From NCBI GenBank assembly GCA_965235095.1, contig OZ249405.1: DNA of 64,000 nt; one strand, 5' to 3'. The notes under the pieces were generated by a model. It saw only the letters and a program-made list of their open reading frames with translations, made no database searches and was not told the origin of the DNA. Positions 45,929 through 55,740 of the stretch are shown piece after piece. Numbering within the stretch: position 1 is the stretch's first letter; each line of letters starts with the position of its first letter. The stretch is from Fontibacterium abundans. Lineage in GTDB: Bacteria; Pseudomonadota; Alphaproteobacteria; Pelagibacterales; Pelagibacteraceae. Both the position numbers and the translations under genes were made by a program.

Positions 45929-46425
45929 TTCTTAGGACTATGCTTTACTGATAAAGTTTGTTTGTTTCTCCATATTCTTAAGTTGTTTGCAATTTTTTTA
46001 TCATTAAGACTTAAGATTGAAGCGGCATACAGTGCAGCATTTTTTGCTCCTGTTTCTCCGATAGCAACAGTTCCAACTGGAATCCCAAAAGGCATTTGAA
46101 CAATTGACAATAAACTATCTAACCCTTTTAAAGATTTTGTTTCCATAGGAACACCAATAACGGGTAAGTCCGTTATCGCTGCAACCATTCCAGGTAAATG
46201 AGCAGAGCCACCAGCTCCAGCAATAATTACTGAAATTTTATTTTTTTTTGCAGATTTAGCGAATTCTACTAGCCTCATAGGAGTTCTGTGAGCTGACACG
46301 ATTTTTACGTTGTATTTAATTTTTAATTTTTTTAAGATCTCTGCAGATTTTTTAAGAGAGCTCCAATCTGATTTGCTACCCATAATTATAGAAACAATAG
46401 ATTTATTTTTTAGATTAAAAGACAT
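45925..46425 (-). CDS. purE: N5-CAIR mutase
   Basis: This 166-residue class I PurE converts N5-CAIR to CAIR. It has SIIMGSKSDWSSLKK, SAHRTPMRL, IAGAGGSAHLPGM and MPFGIPVGTVAIG. It directly precedes purK, which supplies its substrate. Confidence 0.96.
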   Translation of the reverse strand: MSFNLKNKSIVSIIMGSKSDWSSLKKSAEILKKLKIKYNVKIVSAHRTPMRLVEFAKSAKKNKISVIIAGAGGSAHLPGMVAAITDLPVIGVPMETKSLKGLDSLLSIVQMPFGIPVGTVAIGETGAKNAALYAASILSLNDKKIANNLRIWRNKQTLSVKHSPKK

Positions 46426-46448
46426 ATTTAGTTATAAAATAAGTTAAA

Positions 46449-47018
46449 TTACTTATTGGCTTCTAGTTTCAATTTCGCTTTTTTTAGATTCTCAACTTTT
46501 CTATTAGCTTTTTCTACTGCTTTTTGTAGATCACTTTGAGTGCATAAGTTTAAAGCTACAGGATCTTTAGGTGATATGTTTGAAGTGTTCCAATGTTTTC
46601 TACTTTTAACAGATTCCACAGTATTTTTTGTAGTACCAACAAGTTTTGAAATTTGTCCCTCAGATACTTGTGGGTAATTTTTAATCAACCAAGCAATTGC
46701 GTCTGGTCTATCCTGCCTCTTTGAAAGAGGTGTATATTTTGGACCAACAACAGTTTTGATTTCGTAATCTAATACTTTTTTATTTATCGATAATGACTTG
46801 TTAGGATCTTTACTGCATTCTTCGATTTCTTCTCTTGTTAACTGATTTGCAAGTATTGGATTGTATGCTTTTATTCCAACAGCAACATCACCATCTGCTA
46901 TTCCTTTAATTTCTAATTCATGAAGTTGACAAAAATCTGCAATTTGTTTGAAAGTAAGACTTGTGTTCTCAAGCAACCATACCGCCGTAGCTTTTGGCAT
47001 TAAGGGTTTGTCTAGCAT
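46449..47018 (-). CDS. trcR: DUF1013 cell-cycle transcriptional regulator (TrcR-like)
   Basis: This 189-residue protein is confined in type to alphaproteobacteria: MPKATAVWLLENTSLTFKQIA, IADGDVAVGIKAYNP, VGPKYTPLSKRQDRPDAIAWL and WNTSNISPKDPVALNLC are the DUF1013 blocks. The Caulobacter homologue TrcR acts with RNA polymerase in cell-cycle control. A C-terminal coiled coil (about 165-189) follows. It lies 6 bases after rpmE. Confidence 0.9.
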   Translation of the reverse strand: MLDKPLMPKATAVWLLENTSLTFKQIADFCQLHELEIKGIADGDVAVGIKAYNPILANQLTREEIEECSKDPNKSLSINKKVLDYEIKTVVGPKYTPLSKRQDRPDAIAWLIKNYPQVSEGQISKLVGTTKNTVESVKSRKHWNTSNISPKDPVALNLCTQSDLQKAVEKANRKVENLKKAKLKLEANK

Positions 47019-47024
47019 AGATAT

Positions 47025-47258
47025 TTATTTTTTAGGTGTTTTAATTGTAAGATTTTCAAATTTTTTATTAAATTTACTTATTCTTCCTTTATCAATAATT
47101 TTTTGCGAACCACCTGTCCAAGCAGGATGAGATATTGGATCAATATCTAATTTCATAACGTCGTTTTCTTTCCCCCAAGTCGACAAAGTTTCAAACTGAC
47201 TTCCATCAGTCATTACAACTTTTATCTTATGTGTTTTTGGGTGTATTTTTTCTTTCAT
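47025..47258 (-). CDS. rpmE: 50S ribosomal protein L31
   Basis: This 77-residue protein starts MKEKIHPKTHKIKVVMTDGS and has SHPAWTGGSQKIID, the bL31 signature. It has no CxxC pairs, so it is the zinc-free type. It probably shares a transcript with trcR. Confidence 0.94.
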   Translation of the reverse strand: MKEKIHPKTHKIKVVMTDGSQFETLSTWGKENDVMKLDIDPISHPAWTGGSQKIIDKGRISKFNKKFENLTIKTPKK

Positions 47259-47325
47259 AATTTTAGAAGAAAGTTTTTATAACAAAATTAGATAAATAGA
47301 CAACACTTCTTAGTGAATAAAGTCC

Positions 47326-48492
47326 TTATTTGCTAACTTTTTTAATCAAAGATAAATACAGTATTATTGCAAGAACAAGAATTGTTGAGTTTACATAAAA
47401 AGGCATGTCTTTGCCAAAAAATAAAAATAAAATACCAGCCGTTGGCTGACCAATAAATCTAGAGATCGATTGAGCAGAATAAGCAGCACCCAAAGCAAAA
47501 CCTCTTTCATTTTTAGAACATTTTTTAGAAACCAAACTATTCAAACAAGGATTTGTTACACCAATTCCATAACATAAAAAAAATATTGCAACTGGTACCA
47601 AATAAATATTAGAGGTTGGAATTAACAAAAAACCAAAGATTAAAAATAAAATTCCACTTTTTATTAATTGCGATTCATTAAAAAATTTTAATAATACTCT
47701 TAAAATAAATCCTTGTACCAAAATCTGACTTAAGCCAGCATACAGCATAACTATTCCAACTTCTTTTGGACCCCATGTAAAAGTTTCCTTTATCCAGATC
47801 GCAAATATTCCCTCCATTCCAGAGAATCCAAAATAAACTATGAATATAATTAAAAAGAATGGAAGTAATAATTTTTTTTTCATTAATTTAAATTGTAAAT
47901 AAATTTTACTAAAAGAATTTTTTATTGAAAAATTATTGAAAGATTTTTTAGATTCTTTTAAAAAAAAAGTTACAAATAATAAATTAAAAATGTTAATTGC
48001 ACATGCAATCCAAGCAACATTTGCAAGCGTCATAATAGTAAAATTAGACCCAGCAACTAATCCACCAAGCAATGGACCCGCTGTAAATCCTAAACCAAAG
48101 GCAACACCGAACAAACCCATTCCTTTAGCACGGTTTTTCTTAGTGGTAATATCTGCGATATAAGCAGTTCCTACAGATACATTATTTTTAAATAAACCTG
48201 CAATAATTCTTGATAAAAATATCATTAATAAACTTCCACTAATTGCCAAAATTATATTAGCTAAAATTTCTGCAAAACAATTTAAGATGATAAGTGGTTT
48301 TCTACCAAATCTATCTGATAAACTTCCCCAAAACGGAGATGTAAAGAATTGAAAAAATGAAAATGATCCAAAAATTATTGTTATTAAAAGAATATTACCT
48401 CCATACTCATGAATTAGAAAAGGTAAAGTTGAGATTAAAACTCCACTAAAAGCAAGAACATCAAGAAATAAAAAAATTAGGATTTTTAACAT
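47326..48492 (-). CDS. MFS transporter, TetA-like (TCR/Tet type)
   Basis: This 388-residue protein has about twelve helices and the MFS loop motif GSLSDRFGRKP at about 60-70, with GFTAGPLLGGL in helix 5, the antiporter motif C of drug exporters. Export of a drug-like or metabolic compound is likely; substrate unknown. It follows suhB by 8 bases. Confidence 0.85.
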   Translation of the reverse strand: MLKILIFLFLDVLAFSGVLISTLPFLIHEYGGNILLITIIFGSFSFFQFFTSPFWGSLSDRFGRKPLIILNCFAEILANIILAISGSLLMIFLSRIIAGLFKNNVSVGTAYIADITTKKNRAKGMGLFGVAFGLGFTAGPLLGGLVAGSNFTIMTLANVAWIACAINIFNLLFVTFFLKESKKSFNNFSIKNSFSKIYLQFKLMKKKLLLPFFLIIFIVYFGFSGMEGIFAIWIKETFTWGPKEVGIVMLYAGLSQILVQGFILRVLLKFFNESQLIKSGILFLIFGFLLIPTSNIYLVPVAIFFLCYGIGVTNPCLNSLVSKKCSKNERGFALGAAYSAQSISRFIGQPTAGILFLFFGKDMPFYVNSTILVLAIILYLSLIKKVSK

Positions 48493-48500
48493 TTAAGAAT

Positions 48501-49283
48501 TTATGCAAGCAATGCAATAAGGTCTTTATCTATTTTTGAATTTGTAGCTAACAGATTTCCATCTTCAATATATTTGTCTCCACCTTTAAAATCAGTTACT
48601 GTACCACCTGCTTCTTTAACAATTACAATTCCAGCAGCAACATCCCAGTAATTTAAGTTTCTTTCCCATACCGCATCACATCTTCCGCTAGCAAGATAAG
48701 CAAGATCCAGCGCTGAGCTACCAAATTTCCTAGTCGCAGCAACTCTTCTGTTGACAGATTCATACTCTTTAAAAAATATTTCTTTATTTTTATAAGAAAG
48801 AATAGGTCCTCCAGTAAGAAGAACGCATTCATCAATATTTTTTCTTGATGAAACGCGAATTCTTGAATTATTTAAATAAGCACCTTTGCCTTTTTCAGCA
48901 TAAAACATTTCATTAGTTATAGGATTAAAGATCATGCCACATATAATTTCTTTATTTTTTTCTAGCCCTATGGAGATTGCAAAATAAGGGATGCCATGTA
49001 AAAAATTTGTCGTTCCATCGATTGGATCAATAATCCATCTAAATTCAGTGTTTTTTCCAGATGAGCCACTTTCTTCAGCTAGAAATGAATAATCTGGTCT
49101 AGCAAGAGATAGTTCGTTTATAATTATCTTTTCAGTTCTCTTGTCTGAATTTGTAACAAAATCTCCAGGACCTTTTTTTGATACTTGTAATTTTTCAACT
49201 TCGCCAAAATCACGAATTAGGAGTTTAGATGCTTTTTTACAAGCCTTCTCCATAATGTTTAGATTTGCCGATAATAAAGGCAT
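48501..49283 (-). CDS. suhB: Inositol monophosphatase family protein (SuhB-like)
   Basis: This 260-residue Mg-dependent phosphatase has EESGSS, WIIDPIDGTTNFLHGIPYFAIS and NYWDVAAGIVIVKEAGG, the three metal-binding blocks of the family. In bacteria SuhB also acts in rRNA transcription antitermination. It shares one base with efp. Confidence 0.93.
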   Translation of the reverse strand: MPLLSANLNIMEKACKKASKLLIRDFGEVEKLQVSKKGPGDFVTNSDKRTEKIIINELSLARPDYSFLAEESGSSGKNTEFRWIIDPIDGTTNFLHGIPYFAISIGLEKNKEIICGMIFNPITNEMFYAEKGKGAYLNNSRIRVSSRKNIDECVLLTGGPILSYKNKEIFFKEYESVNRRVAATRKFGSSALDLAYLASGRCDAVWERNLNYWDVAAGIVIVKEAGGTVTDFKGGDKYIEDGNLLATNSKIDKDLIALLA

Positions 49284-49846
49284 TAGCTAACTTTTTTTAA
49301 ATACTCTTGAGTTTCAGTATCAACAATTATCTTATCACCCTGATCTATAAATGGAGGGACCATTATTTTAACACCGTTTTGGATAATAGCTGGTTTAAAA
49401 GAGCTGGAAGCAGTTTGTCCTTTAACAACAGAGTCTGTTTCAAGAATTTCATATTCTACAGATCTAGGCAAAATAACACTTAATGGTTTTTCTTGATAAA
49501 ATTCAATAATAACTTCTAAATTTTCTTTTAATAATTTCTCGCAATTTTCAACAAGTGTTTTGTTGATTGAAATTTGTTCAAAATTTTCACTATCCATAAA
49601 AAAGAATTCATCGTTTGCTGAATATAAAAATTGAAATTTTTTTTCTTCTAGACTTGCCTTTTCCACTGTTTCGTCTGCTCTAAATCTTTCATTTAATTTT
49701 GTGCCTTTAGTAATGCTTTTAAGCTCTACTTGATTGTGTGATCGAAGGTTTCCACGATTTGACGTTTGGTTTTTAAGGCACTTCCAAAGATCATTTTTAT
49801 ATTCAATGATATTACCAACTCTGATATCTGATCCTAAAATTTTCAT
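49283..49846 (-). CDS. efp: Translation elongation factor P with altered tip loop
   Basis: This 187-residue protein has all three EF-P domains, with GTKLNERFRADETVE after domain I and IKVPPF-like IMVPPFIDQGDKIIVDTET at the end. It eases ribosome stalling at proline runs. The domain I tip, usually PGKG with a modified lysine (Lys34 in E. coli), reads RGNL here (residues 31-34), with asparagine in the modified position. Confidence 0.93.
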   Translation of the reverse strand: MKILGSDIRVGNIIEYKNDLWKCLKNQTSNRGNLRSHNQVELKSITKGTKLNERFRADETVEKASLEEKKFQFLYSANDEFFFMDSENFEQISINKTLVENCEKLLKENLEVIIEFYQEKPLSVILPRSVEYEILETDSVVKGQTASSSFKPAIIQNGVKIMVPPFIDQGDKIIVDTETQEYLKKVS

Positions 49847-49867
49847 ATTTATTCTGAGAACGTATAT

Positions 49868-50482
49868 CTATTTTTTAAACATGTTTACAGCAGTTAATGG
49901 ATTTTTCATGCCACTTTTCCATATACTAGCTGAACAAGCTATATAATTTGCACCAGCATTTAATATTTTTTTATAATTATTTTGATTAATTCCTCCTATG
50001 GCAACAATAGGTTTTTTAATATTCTTTCTGGCCCATCTAATTAAACTCAATTTGGCTCTGTACTTTACTTTCTTAGTTTTTGTTGGATAAAAAGCACCAA
50101 AAGCTACATAACTTGCTTTATTAGTAAAAGCTTTAGAAGCAAGTATTTTAGAGTTGTGACAAGTTATTCCAATAATTGAATTTTTTTTTAATATTTTTTT
50201 TGCAAAGTTAATAGACATGTCTTGCTGACCAAGATGACAGCCGTCAGCTTTTAATATTTTTGCAATGTAAGGATCGTCATTTATAATAAAATTAACTTTA
50301 TATTTTCTAGTAAGTTTTATAATTTTTTTTCCAAGCGACATAATTTTTTCTCTTTTTTGATTCTTAATTCTAAGTTGAAAAAATTTTATAATATTACTTG
50401 TGAAAACAAGTTCTAATTTTTTAAGAAATATTTTATGATTAGTAATTTTTTCAGGAGAAATTAAGTAAAGAAATTTACTCAA
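49868..50482 (-). CDS. thiE: Thiamine-phosphate synthase
   Basis: This 204-residue TIM-barrel enzyme joins the thiazole and pyrimidine parts of thiamine phosphate. It has FFQLRIKN, FIINDDPYIAKILKADGCHLGQQDM, IGITCHN, VAFGAFYPTKTK and VAIGGINQNNY. It is 4 bases after the aldolase gene, an alphaproteobacterial linkage. Confidence 0.92.
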   Translation of the reverse strand: MSKFLYLISPEKITNHKIFLKKLELVFTSNIIKFFQLRIKNQKREKIMSLGKKIIKLTRKYKVNFIINDDPYIAKILKADGCHLGQQDMSINFAKKILKKNSIIGITCHNSKILASKAFTNKASYVAFGAFYPTKTKKVKYRAKLSLIRWARKNIKKPIVAIGGINQNNYKKILNAGANYIACSASIWKSGMKNPLTAVNMFKK

Positions 50483-50486
50483 TAAA

Positions 50487-51503
50487 CTAAGCCGCTCTTT
50501 TTTCTAAATCTAATTTCCACTTACCAAGTGAGGCAAGACTATTCATCTCAGATCTTGCATCAAATACAGCTTGCACGATAGTTTTGTCATTAATATTTTT
50601 TGCCCAAGTTTTTAATGCACTTTGCTGCAGAGCTCTACCGTAGGAAAATGTAAATGCAAATTTTGTATCATTAATTTTATTAATAGAATTTAGGTTTTCA
50701 GTTGCTTCAAGTTCACTTTGTCCGCCTGAAAGAAAAGCTATTCCAGGAACTTCTTTTGGAACATTTCTTTTTATACAATCAAGGGTTTTTTCAGCAACCT
50801 CATTAGTTATATTTTTTTTTCCAGATTCAGAACCATTTAATATCATGTTTGGTTTTAACACTATTCCTTTCAAATTTACTTTATGAATAGCTAGCTGATT
50901 AAAACATTCATTTAATACTGCAGTAGTTACGTCGTAGCATTTTTTAATATCATGATTACCATCCATTAAAACTTCGGGCTCAACAATTGGAACCATATTT
51001 GCTTCTTGAACAATGGCTGCGTATCTCGCTAGAGCGTGCGCGTTTGCAACTATAGAAGTTTTTGATGGATAGATATTTGATATGTCGTAAACAGCTCTCC
51101 ATTTAGTAAATCTCGCACCTAATTTATAATATTCAATTAATCTTTCTTTAAGATCATCCAGTCCTTCAGTAATTTTTTCATCATTTGACAGAGCAAGTGG
51201 TTTCACTCCTTTATCAACTTTAATTCCAGGAATAATTTCTTGGTCACTCAATAATTTCGAAATAGTTTTACCATTAGAAGCAGTTTGCTTTATTGTTTCG
51301 TCAAACAAGATTATCCCACTTATAAAATCTTTAATTTTTTTTGATGTAAAAAGAGCTTCTCGAAAATTTAATCTATTGTCTTCTGTAGAGGGAATTTTTA
51401 CAGAATCTAACCTTTTAGTCATTGTGCTGTTGCTTTCGTCAGCAGCTAAAATTCCTTTGCCTTTTTGTACCATTGCAAGAGCAATAGACTCGATACTGTT
51501 CAT
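50487..51503 (-). CDS. fda: Fructose-bisphosphate aldolase, class I
   Basis: This 338-residue Schiff-base aldolase splits or forms fructose 1,6-bisphosphate. It has GKGILAADESNSTMTKR, IILFDETI, KWRAVYDI, VPIVEPEVLMDGNHDI, the lysine of GIVLKPNMIL and FLSGGQSELEATENL, as in eukaryote-like class I enzymes. It is downstream of pgk. Confidence 0.95.
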   Translation of the reverse strand: MNSIESIALAMVQKGKGILAADESNSTMTKRLDSVKIPSTEDNRLNFREALFTSKKIKDFISGIILFDETIKQTASNGKTISKLLSDQEIIPGIKVDKGVKPLALSNDEKITEGLDDLKERLIEYYKLGARFTKWRAVYDISNIYPSKTSIVANAHALARYAAIVQEANMVPIVEPEVLMDGNHDIKKCYDVTTAVLNECFNQLAIHKVNLKGIVLKPNMILNGSESGKKNITNEVAEKTLDCIKRNVPKEVPGIAFLSGGQSELEATENLNSINKINDTKFAFTFSYGRALQQSALKTWAKNINDKTIVQAVFDARSEMNSLASLGKWKLDLEKRAA

Positions 51504-51530
51504 AGTACTAATCTTTTAGTTATTTAAAAA

Positions 51531-52718
51531 TTATTTTTCAAGGACTTTTAGTCCTGGAAGTATTTTCCCTTCAAGCCATTCTAAAAAAGCACCACCTGCA
51601 GTTGAGATGTAGCTAAATCCATCTTCAGCTTTTGCTTTTTTGATTGCTGCTGCAGTATCGCCGCCACCAGCTATGGAAATTAATAATTTTTTTTGAGTAT
51701 TTATTTTAATTAATTTTGCGACTTCGTTACTTCCGTTAGCAAAAAAGTCTTTTTCAAAAAATCCTAGCGGACCATTCCATAGCAAGGTTTTTGATAGATT
51801 AATAATTTCACTAATATTTTTTATAGTATCAACACCAATATCAAAAATAATATCACCAGATTCTATCTCAGATAAACTTTTATTTTTACCAGCAGTACTT
51901 TCATTAATCGAAACAACAACATCGTTAGGAATTATTAATTTGCAGTTATTTTCATTAGCCGCAGAAATAATTTGCTTTATAGTTTCTTCCTTATTGGGCT
52001 CAAATAAGGATTTTCCAATCTCAAAATTGTTGTATTTTATAAAATTATTAGCCATTGCTCCACCAATAATCATAAAATCTACTTTTTTGATTAAGTTAGA
52101 AATTAAATCAATTTTTGTAGATATTTTTGATCCACCAATAATACAAGTAACAGGCTTGTTTGATTTATTAAAAATTTTTTCTAAAGAATTTAATTCATTA
52201 ACAATTGTTTCCCCGGCGTAAGATTTAATAAATTTAGTTATTCCAGTTACAGAAGCGTGAGCTCGATGAGAGCATGAAAACGCTTCATTTATATAAATAT
52301 CTGCAAGACTTGCTAATTGTTTAGCAAATTCAGGATCATTTTTTTCTTCTTCTTTATAGAACCTAATATTTTCTAGAAGAAACAATTCTTTATCTGATTG
52401 TCTTATATTGTTTTTAGTCTCTTTGTTTAAATAATTATTTAAAAAAACTATGTTTTTTTTAAAAATATTTTCTAATTTATTTTTAACCTGATCTAAAGAC
52501 AGTCCTTGTTTGCCATTTTTTTGAGGTCTTCCTAAATGAGAGCATAAAATAATTTTAGTTTTTTTAGATAACAACTTATTAATAATATCTTTCATATTAA
52601 CGATTTTTGTATCGTCAATTACTTTTCCGTCTTTTATTGGAATATTAAAATCTACTCTTAAAAAAATAATTTTATCTTTAATATCTTCGTTGCTTGAAAG
52701 CGTATTTAGATTGTTCAT
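51531..52718 (-). CDS. pgk: Phosphoglycerate kinase
   Basis: This 395-residue enzyme has FLRVDFNIPI, CSHLGRPQ, LLENIRFYKEEEKNDPEFAKQLA, IIGGSKISTKI and IAGGGDTAAAIKKA, and a normal length. It starts 12 bases after tkt. The gap gene that often lies between these two is absent. Confidence 0.96.
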   Translation of the reverse strand: MNNLNTLSSNEDIKDKIIFLRVDFNIPIKDGKVIDDTKIVNMKDIINKLLSKKTKIILCSHLGRPQKNGKQGLSLDQVKNKLENIFKKNIVFLNNYLNKETKNNIRQSDKELFLLENIRFYKEEEKNDPEFAKQLASLADIYINEAFSCSHRAHASVTGITKFIKSYAGETIVNELNSLEKIFNKSNKPVTCIIGGSKISTKIDLISNLIKKVDFMIIGGAMANNFIKYNNFEIGKSLFEPNKEETIKQIISAANENNCKLIIPNDVVVSINESTAGKNKSLSEIESGDIIFDIGVDTIKNISEIINLSKTLLWNGPLGFFEKDFFANGSNEVAKLIKINTQKKLLISIAGGGDTAAAIKKAKAEDGFSYISTAGGAFLEWLEGKILPGLKVLEK

Positions 52719-52730
52719 GAATAAGGTTGA

Positions 52731-54713
52731 TTATTTATAATTTTTCTTGATTTCAGAGGTAATATTTTCAGGAGTAAGACCAAAATGTTTATATATTTGC
52801 TTGTAAGGAGCACTTTTTCCGAATGAATTAATGCCAAAAGAAATCCCATTAGACGTATATTTTTCCCAACCCATTGTAACCCCGGCTTCGATAGTTACTC
52901 TAAAAGAGTTTTTTCCTAAAATTTTATTTTTATATTCTTGAGATTGTTTTTCAAATAATTCTAAACAAGGCATAGAAATAACTTTTGATTCTATATTTTG
53001 CTCATGTAATTTTTTTTGAACGTCCAAGGCAATCTCTACTTCCGATCCAGTCGCAATTATTGTTAGATTACAATTATCTTTTTTTGAGTCACTTATTATG
53101 TAACCGCCGTATTGAGTTAAATTTTCTTTAGATTCTTTTTTTCTTACCATTGGTAAATCTTGTCTTGTAAGAGCAAGAACGCTAGGAGTGGAATTTGATT
53201 TCAAAGCCAATTCCCAAGCCTCCAAAGTTTCTATTGAGTCAGCTGGTCTAAATACATTTAAATTTGGAATTGATCTTAAACTAAGGAGCTGTTCTATTGG
53301 TTGATGTGTTGGACCATCTTCTCCAAGGCCGATAGAGTCATGTGTTAATACATATATAACTCTTTGTTTCATTAAAGCGGCCAATCTAATTGAAGGCTTG
53401 CAATAATCTGAGAATATTAAAAATGTTCCACCATAAGGAATGGTGCTTTGATCTAGAGCTAAACCATTCATTACACCGCACATACCATGCTCTCTTATTC
53501 CATAGTGAATGTATGTCCCGTTAAAATTATTGGCTTTAATTATTTTTTGTGACGATGATTTTGTATTGTTCGAACCAGTTAAATCTGCAGAACCTCCTAT
53601 AAGCTCTGGAATAAATGTTGTAATTGCTTCAAGGCATGCCTCTGACGATTTTCTTGTAGCTGTCGGTTTTGAGTTTTCAAAAAATTTATCTTTAATTTGA
53701 GCAATTTTATCATTAAAATTTTTTGGTAAGCTACCAGACTTAATTCTTAAAAGTTCTTCTTTTTTATTTTTCTCTAATTTATCAAAATTATTTTTCCAAT
53801 TTTCTTCATGTTTTTTTCCGCTAATAATCAATTTTCTCCATTCTTTTAAAATATTTTCAGGCACTTCAAATGGTAGTGATGACCATTTCAATTTTTTTCT
53901 AACCAACTCAATTTCAGTTCCTCCCAAAGGACTTCCATGAACAGACGCTGTATTACTTTTGTTTGGAGAGCCATAACCAATAATAGTTTTGCAAGATATG
54001 ACAGTCGGTTTTTTTGCTGTTTGCGCTTTATTAATGGCTTTTGAAATTTGATTATGATCATGACCATTAATTTCAATTAAATCCCAATTATAAGAAGCAA
54101 ATCTTTTTTTATAATCATCAGAAATACTAAGATTTGTATTTCCATCTATAGAAATAGAGTTGTTATCAAAAAATAATATTAAGTTTTTAAGCTTTAGATG
54201 TCCGGCAAGACTCATCGCTTCATGACTAATGCCTTCCATCAAACAACCGTCGCCTGCAATAACATAAGTTTTGTGATTACAAACTTTATCACCAAATTTT
54301 TCTCTATTAATTTCCTCAGCTAAAGCAAAACCAACGGCATTAGCTATACCTTGACCTAAAGGACCAGTAGTTGTTTCTATTCCAGAATCTTTTTCATACT
54401 CAGGATGCCCAGCACAAATAGAATTTAATTGTCTAAAATTTTTAATATCTTCAATATTAATAGTTTTGTAGCCGGACAAATATAAAGCAGAGTAAAGTAA
54501 CATCGATCCATGACCTGCCGATAAAACAAATCTATCTCGATTAAACCAAGAAGGATTATGAGGATTAAACTTTAAAAATTTATTAAAAAGAATCGTTGTT
54601 ACATCAGCCATGCCCATAGGCATACCAGGGTGACCTGAATTTGCTTTTTGAACTGCGTCAATTGACAGAAATCTTATTGCATTAGCTAGATCTGAGTAAT
54701 TATTTTTTGCCAT
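52731..54713 (-). CDS. tkt: Transketolase
   Basis: This 660-residue ThDP enzyme exchanges two-carbon units in the pentose phosphate pathway. It has SGHPGMPMGMADV, AGDGCLMEGISHEAMSLAGHL with the ThDP motif, NNSISIDGNT, GIREHGMCGVMNG and DSIGLGEDGPTHQPIEQL. It is the first gene of the minus-strand carbon-metabolism run. Confidence 0.96.
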   Translation of the reverse strand: MAKNNYSDLANAIRFLSIDAVQKANSGHPGMPMGMADVTTILFNKFLKFNPHNPSWFNRDRFVLSAGHGSMLLYSALYLSGYKTINIEDIKNFRQLNSICAGHPEYEKDSGIETTTGPLGQGIANAVGFALAEEINREKFGDKVCNHKTYVIAGDGCLMEGISHEAMSLAGHLKLKNLILFFDNNSISIDGNTNLSISDDYKKRFASYNWDLIEINGHDHNQISKAINKAQTAKKPTVISCKTIIGYGSPNKSNTASVHGSPLGGTEIELVRKKLKWSSLPFEVPENILKEWRKLIISGKKHEENWKNNFDKLEKNKKEELLRIKSGSLPKNFNDKIAQIKDKFFENSKPTATRKSSEACLEAITTFIPELIGGSADLTGSNNTKSSSQKIIKANNFNGTYIHYGIREHGMCGVMNGLALDQSTIPYGGTFLIFSDYCKPSIRLAALMKQRVIYVLTHDSIGLGEDGPTHQPIEQLLSLRSIPNLNVFRPADSIETLEAWELALKSNSTPSVLALTRQDLPMVRKKESKENLTQYGGYIISDSKKDNCNLTIIATGSEVEIALDVQKKLHEQNIESKVISMPCLELFEKQSQEYKNKILGKNSFRVTIEAGVTMGWEKYTSNGISFGINSFGKSAPYKQIYKHFGLTPENITSEIKKNYK

Positions 54714-54788
54714 GAAACATAGATAGACTTGGATTGCAGGAATTATTATTATGTTTAAGATGCAAATTAAACAATTTTTTTCAGTTTA

Positions 54789-55313
54789 ATGAATTTAAAA
54801 AATAAAGAAACACAGCTATTCGAAACTTTAAATAAACTAGATTCAATCGCAGATTTAATTAAAAACTCTAAGGAAGAAAGCAGTTATCTAAAAAAGCTAA
54901 GCTCTCAATTAGAAAAAGAAAAAGATGAACTGCATCTAAAGTCAAAAAATTTAGAAGTAGAAAAAGACAGTATTATTCATGAGTTAAAAGTTTTTGAACA
55001 AAAACTAAATAATCAAGACTCAGGAAATCAGGAATTATTAAATAAAATTGATTTAATAGAAAAAGAAAATCAAACCATAAATGATCAATTACATAAAATG
55101 GAAGTTGAATTAGAAGAGTCTAGATATAAGATTACAGAAACTGAAAGTATTAATAAAAATTTAAAAGAAGAAGTAAATTCTGTACAAAATGAATTACAGT
55201 CAACAAAAGAACAGTTAGAAGAAATATTAAAAAACAAAAAAATGTTTGTAAAAAAAATTGACGAATTAAGCCAAGAGACAGATGCAATGTTAGGAGAATT
55301 TGAAAAATGGTAA
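54789..55313 (+). CDS. Coiled-coil protein upstream of zapA
   Basis: This 174-residue protein is almost one continuous coiled coil, rich in Glu, Lys, Leu and Asn with heptad spacing (about 20-165). It resembles DUF4164-type proteins found before zapA in alphaproteobacteria, though low complexity makes family assignment unreliable. It overlaps zapA by 7 bases, so a division-related role is inferred. Confidence 0.6.
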   Translation: MNLKNKETQLFETLNKLDSIADLIKNSKEESSYLKKLSSQLEKEKDELHLKSKNLEVEKDSIIHELKVFEQKLNNQDSGNQELLNKIDLIEKENQTINDQLHKMEVELEESRYKITETESINKNLKEEVNSVQNELQSTKEQLEEILKNKKMFVKKIDELSQETDAMLGEFEKW

Positions 55314-55735
55314 ACGTTACTGTTAAATTTAATAATCGAGATTATATCCTCTCTTGCGAAGATGGACAGGAGCAGGAGTTAGAAAAATTATCCCTACATT
55401 TAAATGAGAAATTTGAACAACTTAAAAATGACCTTGGAAATATTGGCGAAAGCAAACTCTTATTAATTAGTTCAATACAAGTTATTGACGAGATGTTTAC
55501 TATTAAAGAATCTATAGAAAAACTTAAAAACCATAATAAAACTTTACTTGAAAAATTTAAAGAAATTAAAAGTTTATCAATTTTATATAAAGAAGATAAA
55601 GAGAGAGAGATTCAGAATATTCAATCTGAATTACAGGAACTCAAAAGCAAAATATCGGATAATGAGCAAAATTATTCGGAGTCTTTAGAAAAAGTTTCAA
55701 ATTCAATAAATAATTTTCTAGAAAAGATTAATTAA
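55307..55735 (+). CDS. zapA: Cell division protein ZapA
   Basis: This 142-residue protein starts MVNVTVKFNNRDYILSCEDGQE and continues LEKLSLHLNEKFEQLK, the ZapA head domain, then a long coiled coil. ZapA bundles FtsZ filaments at the division ring. No recognisable 6S RNA lies in the 5-base gap to the next gene. Confidence 0.88.
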   Translation: MVNVTVKFNNRDYILSCEDGQEQELEKLSLHLNEKFEQLKNDLGNIGESKLLLISSIQVIDEMFTIKESIEKLKNHNKTLLEKFKEIKSLSILYKEDKEREIQNIQSELQELKSKISDNEQNYSESLEKVSNSINNFLEKIN

Positions 55736-55740
55736 TTTTA

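Noticed and set aside
55736..55740. 6S RNA expected between zapA and the cyclo-ligase gene
   Set aside because: Only 5 bases separate the genes, so no RNA gene fits.
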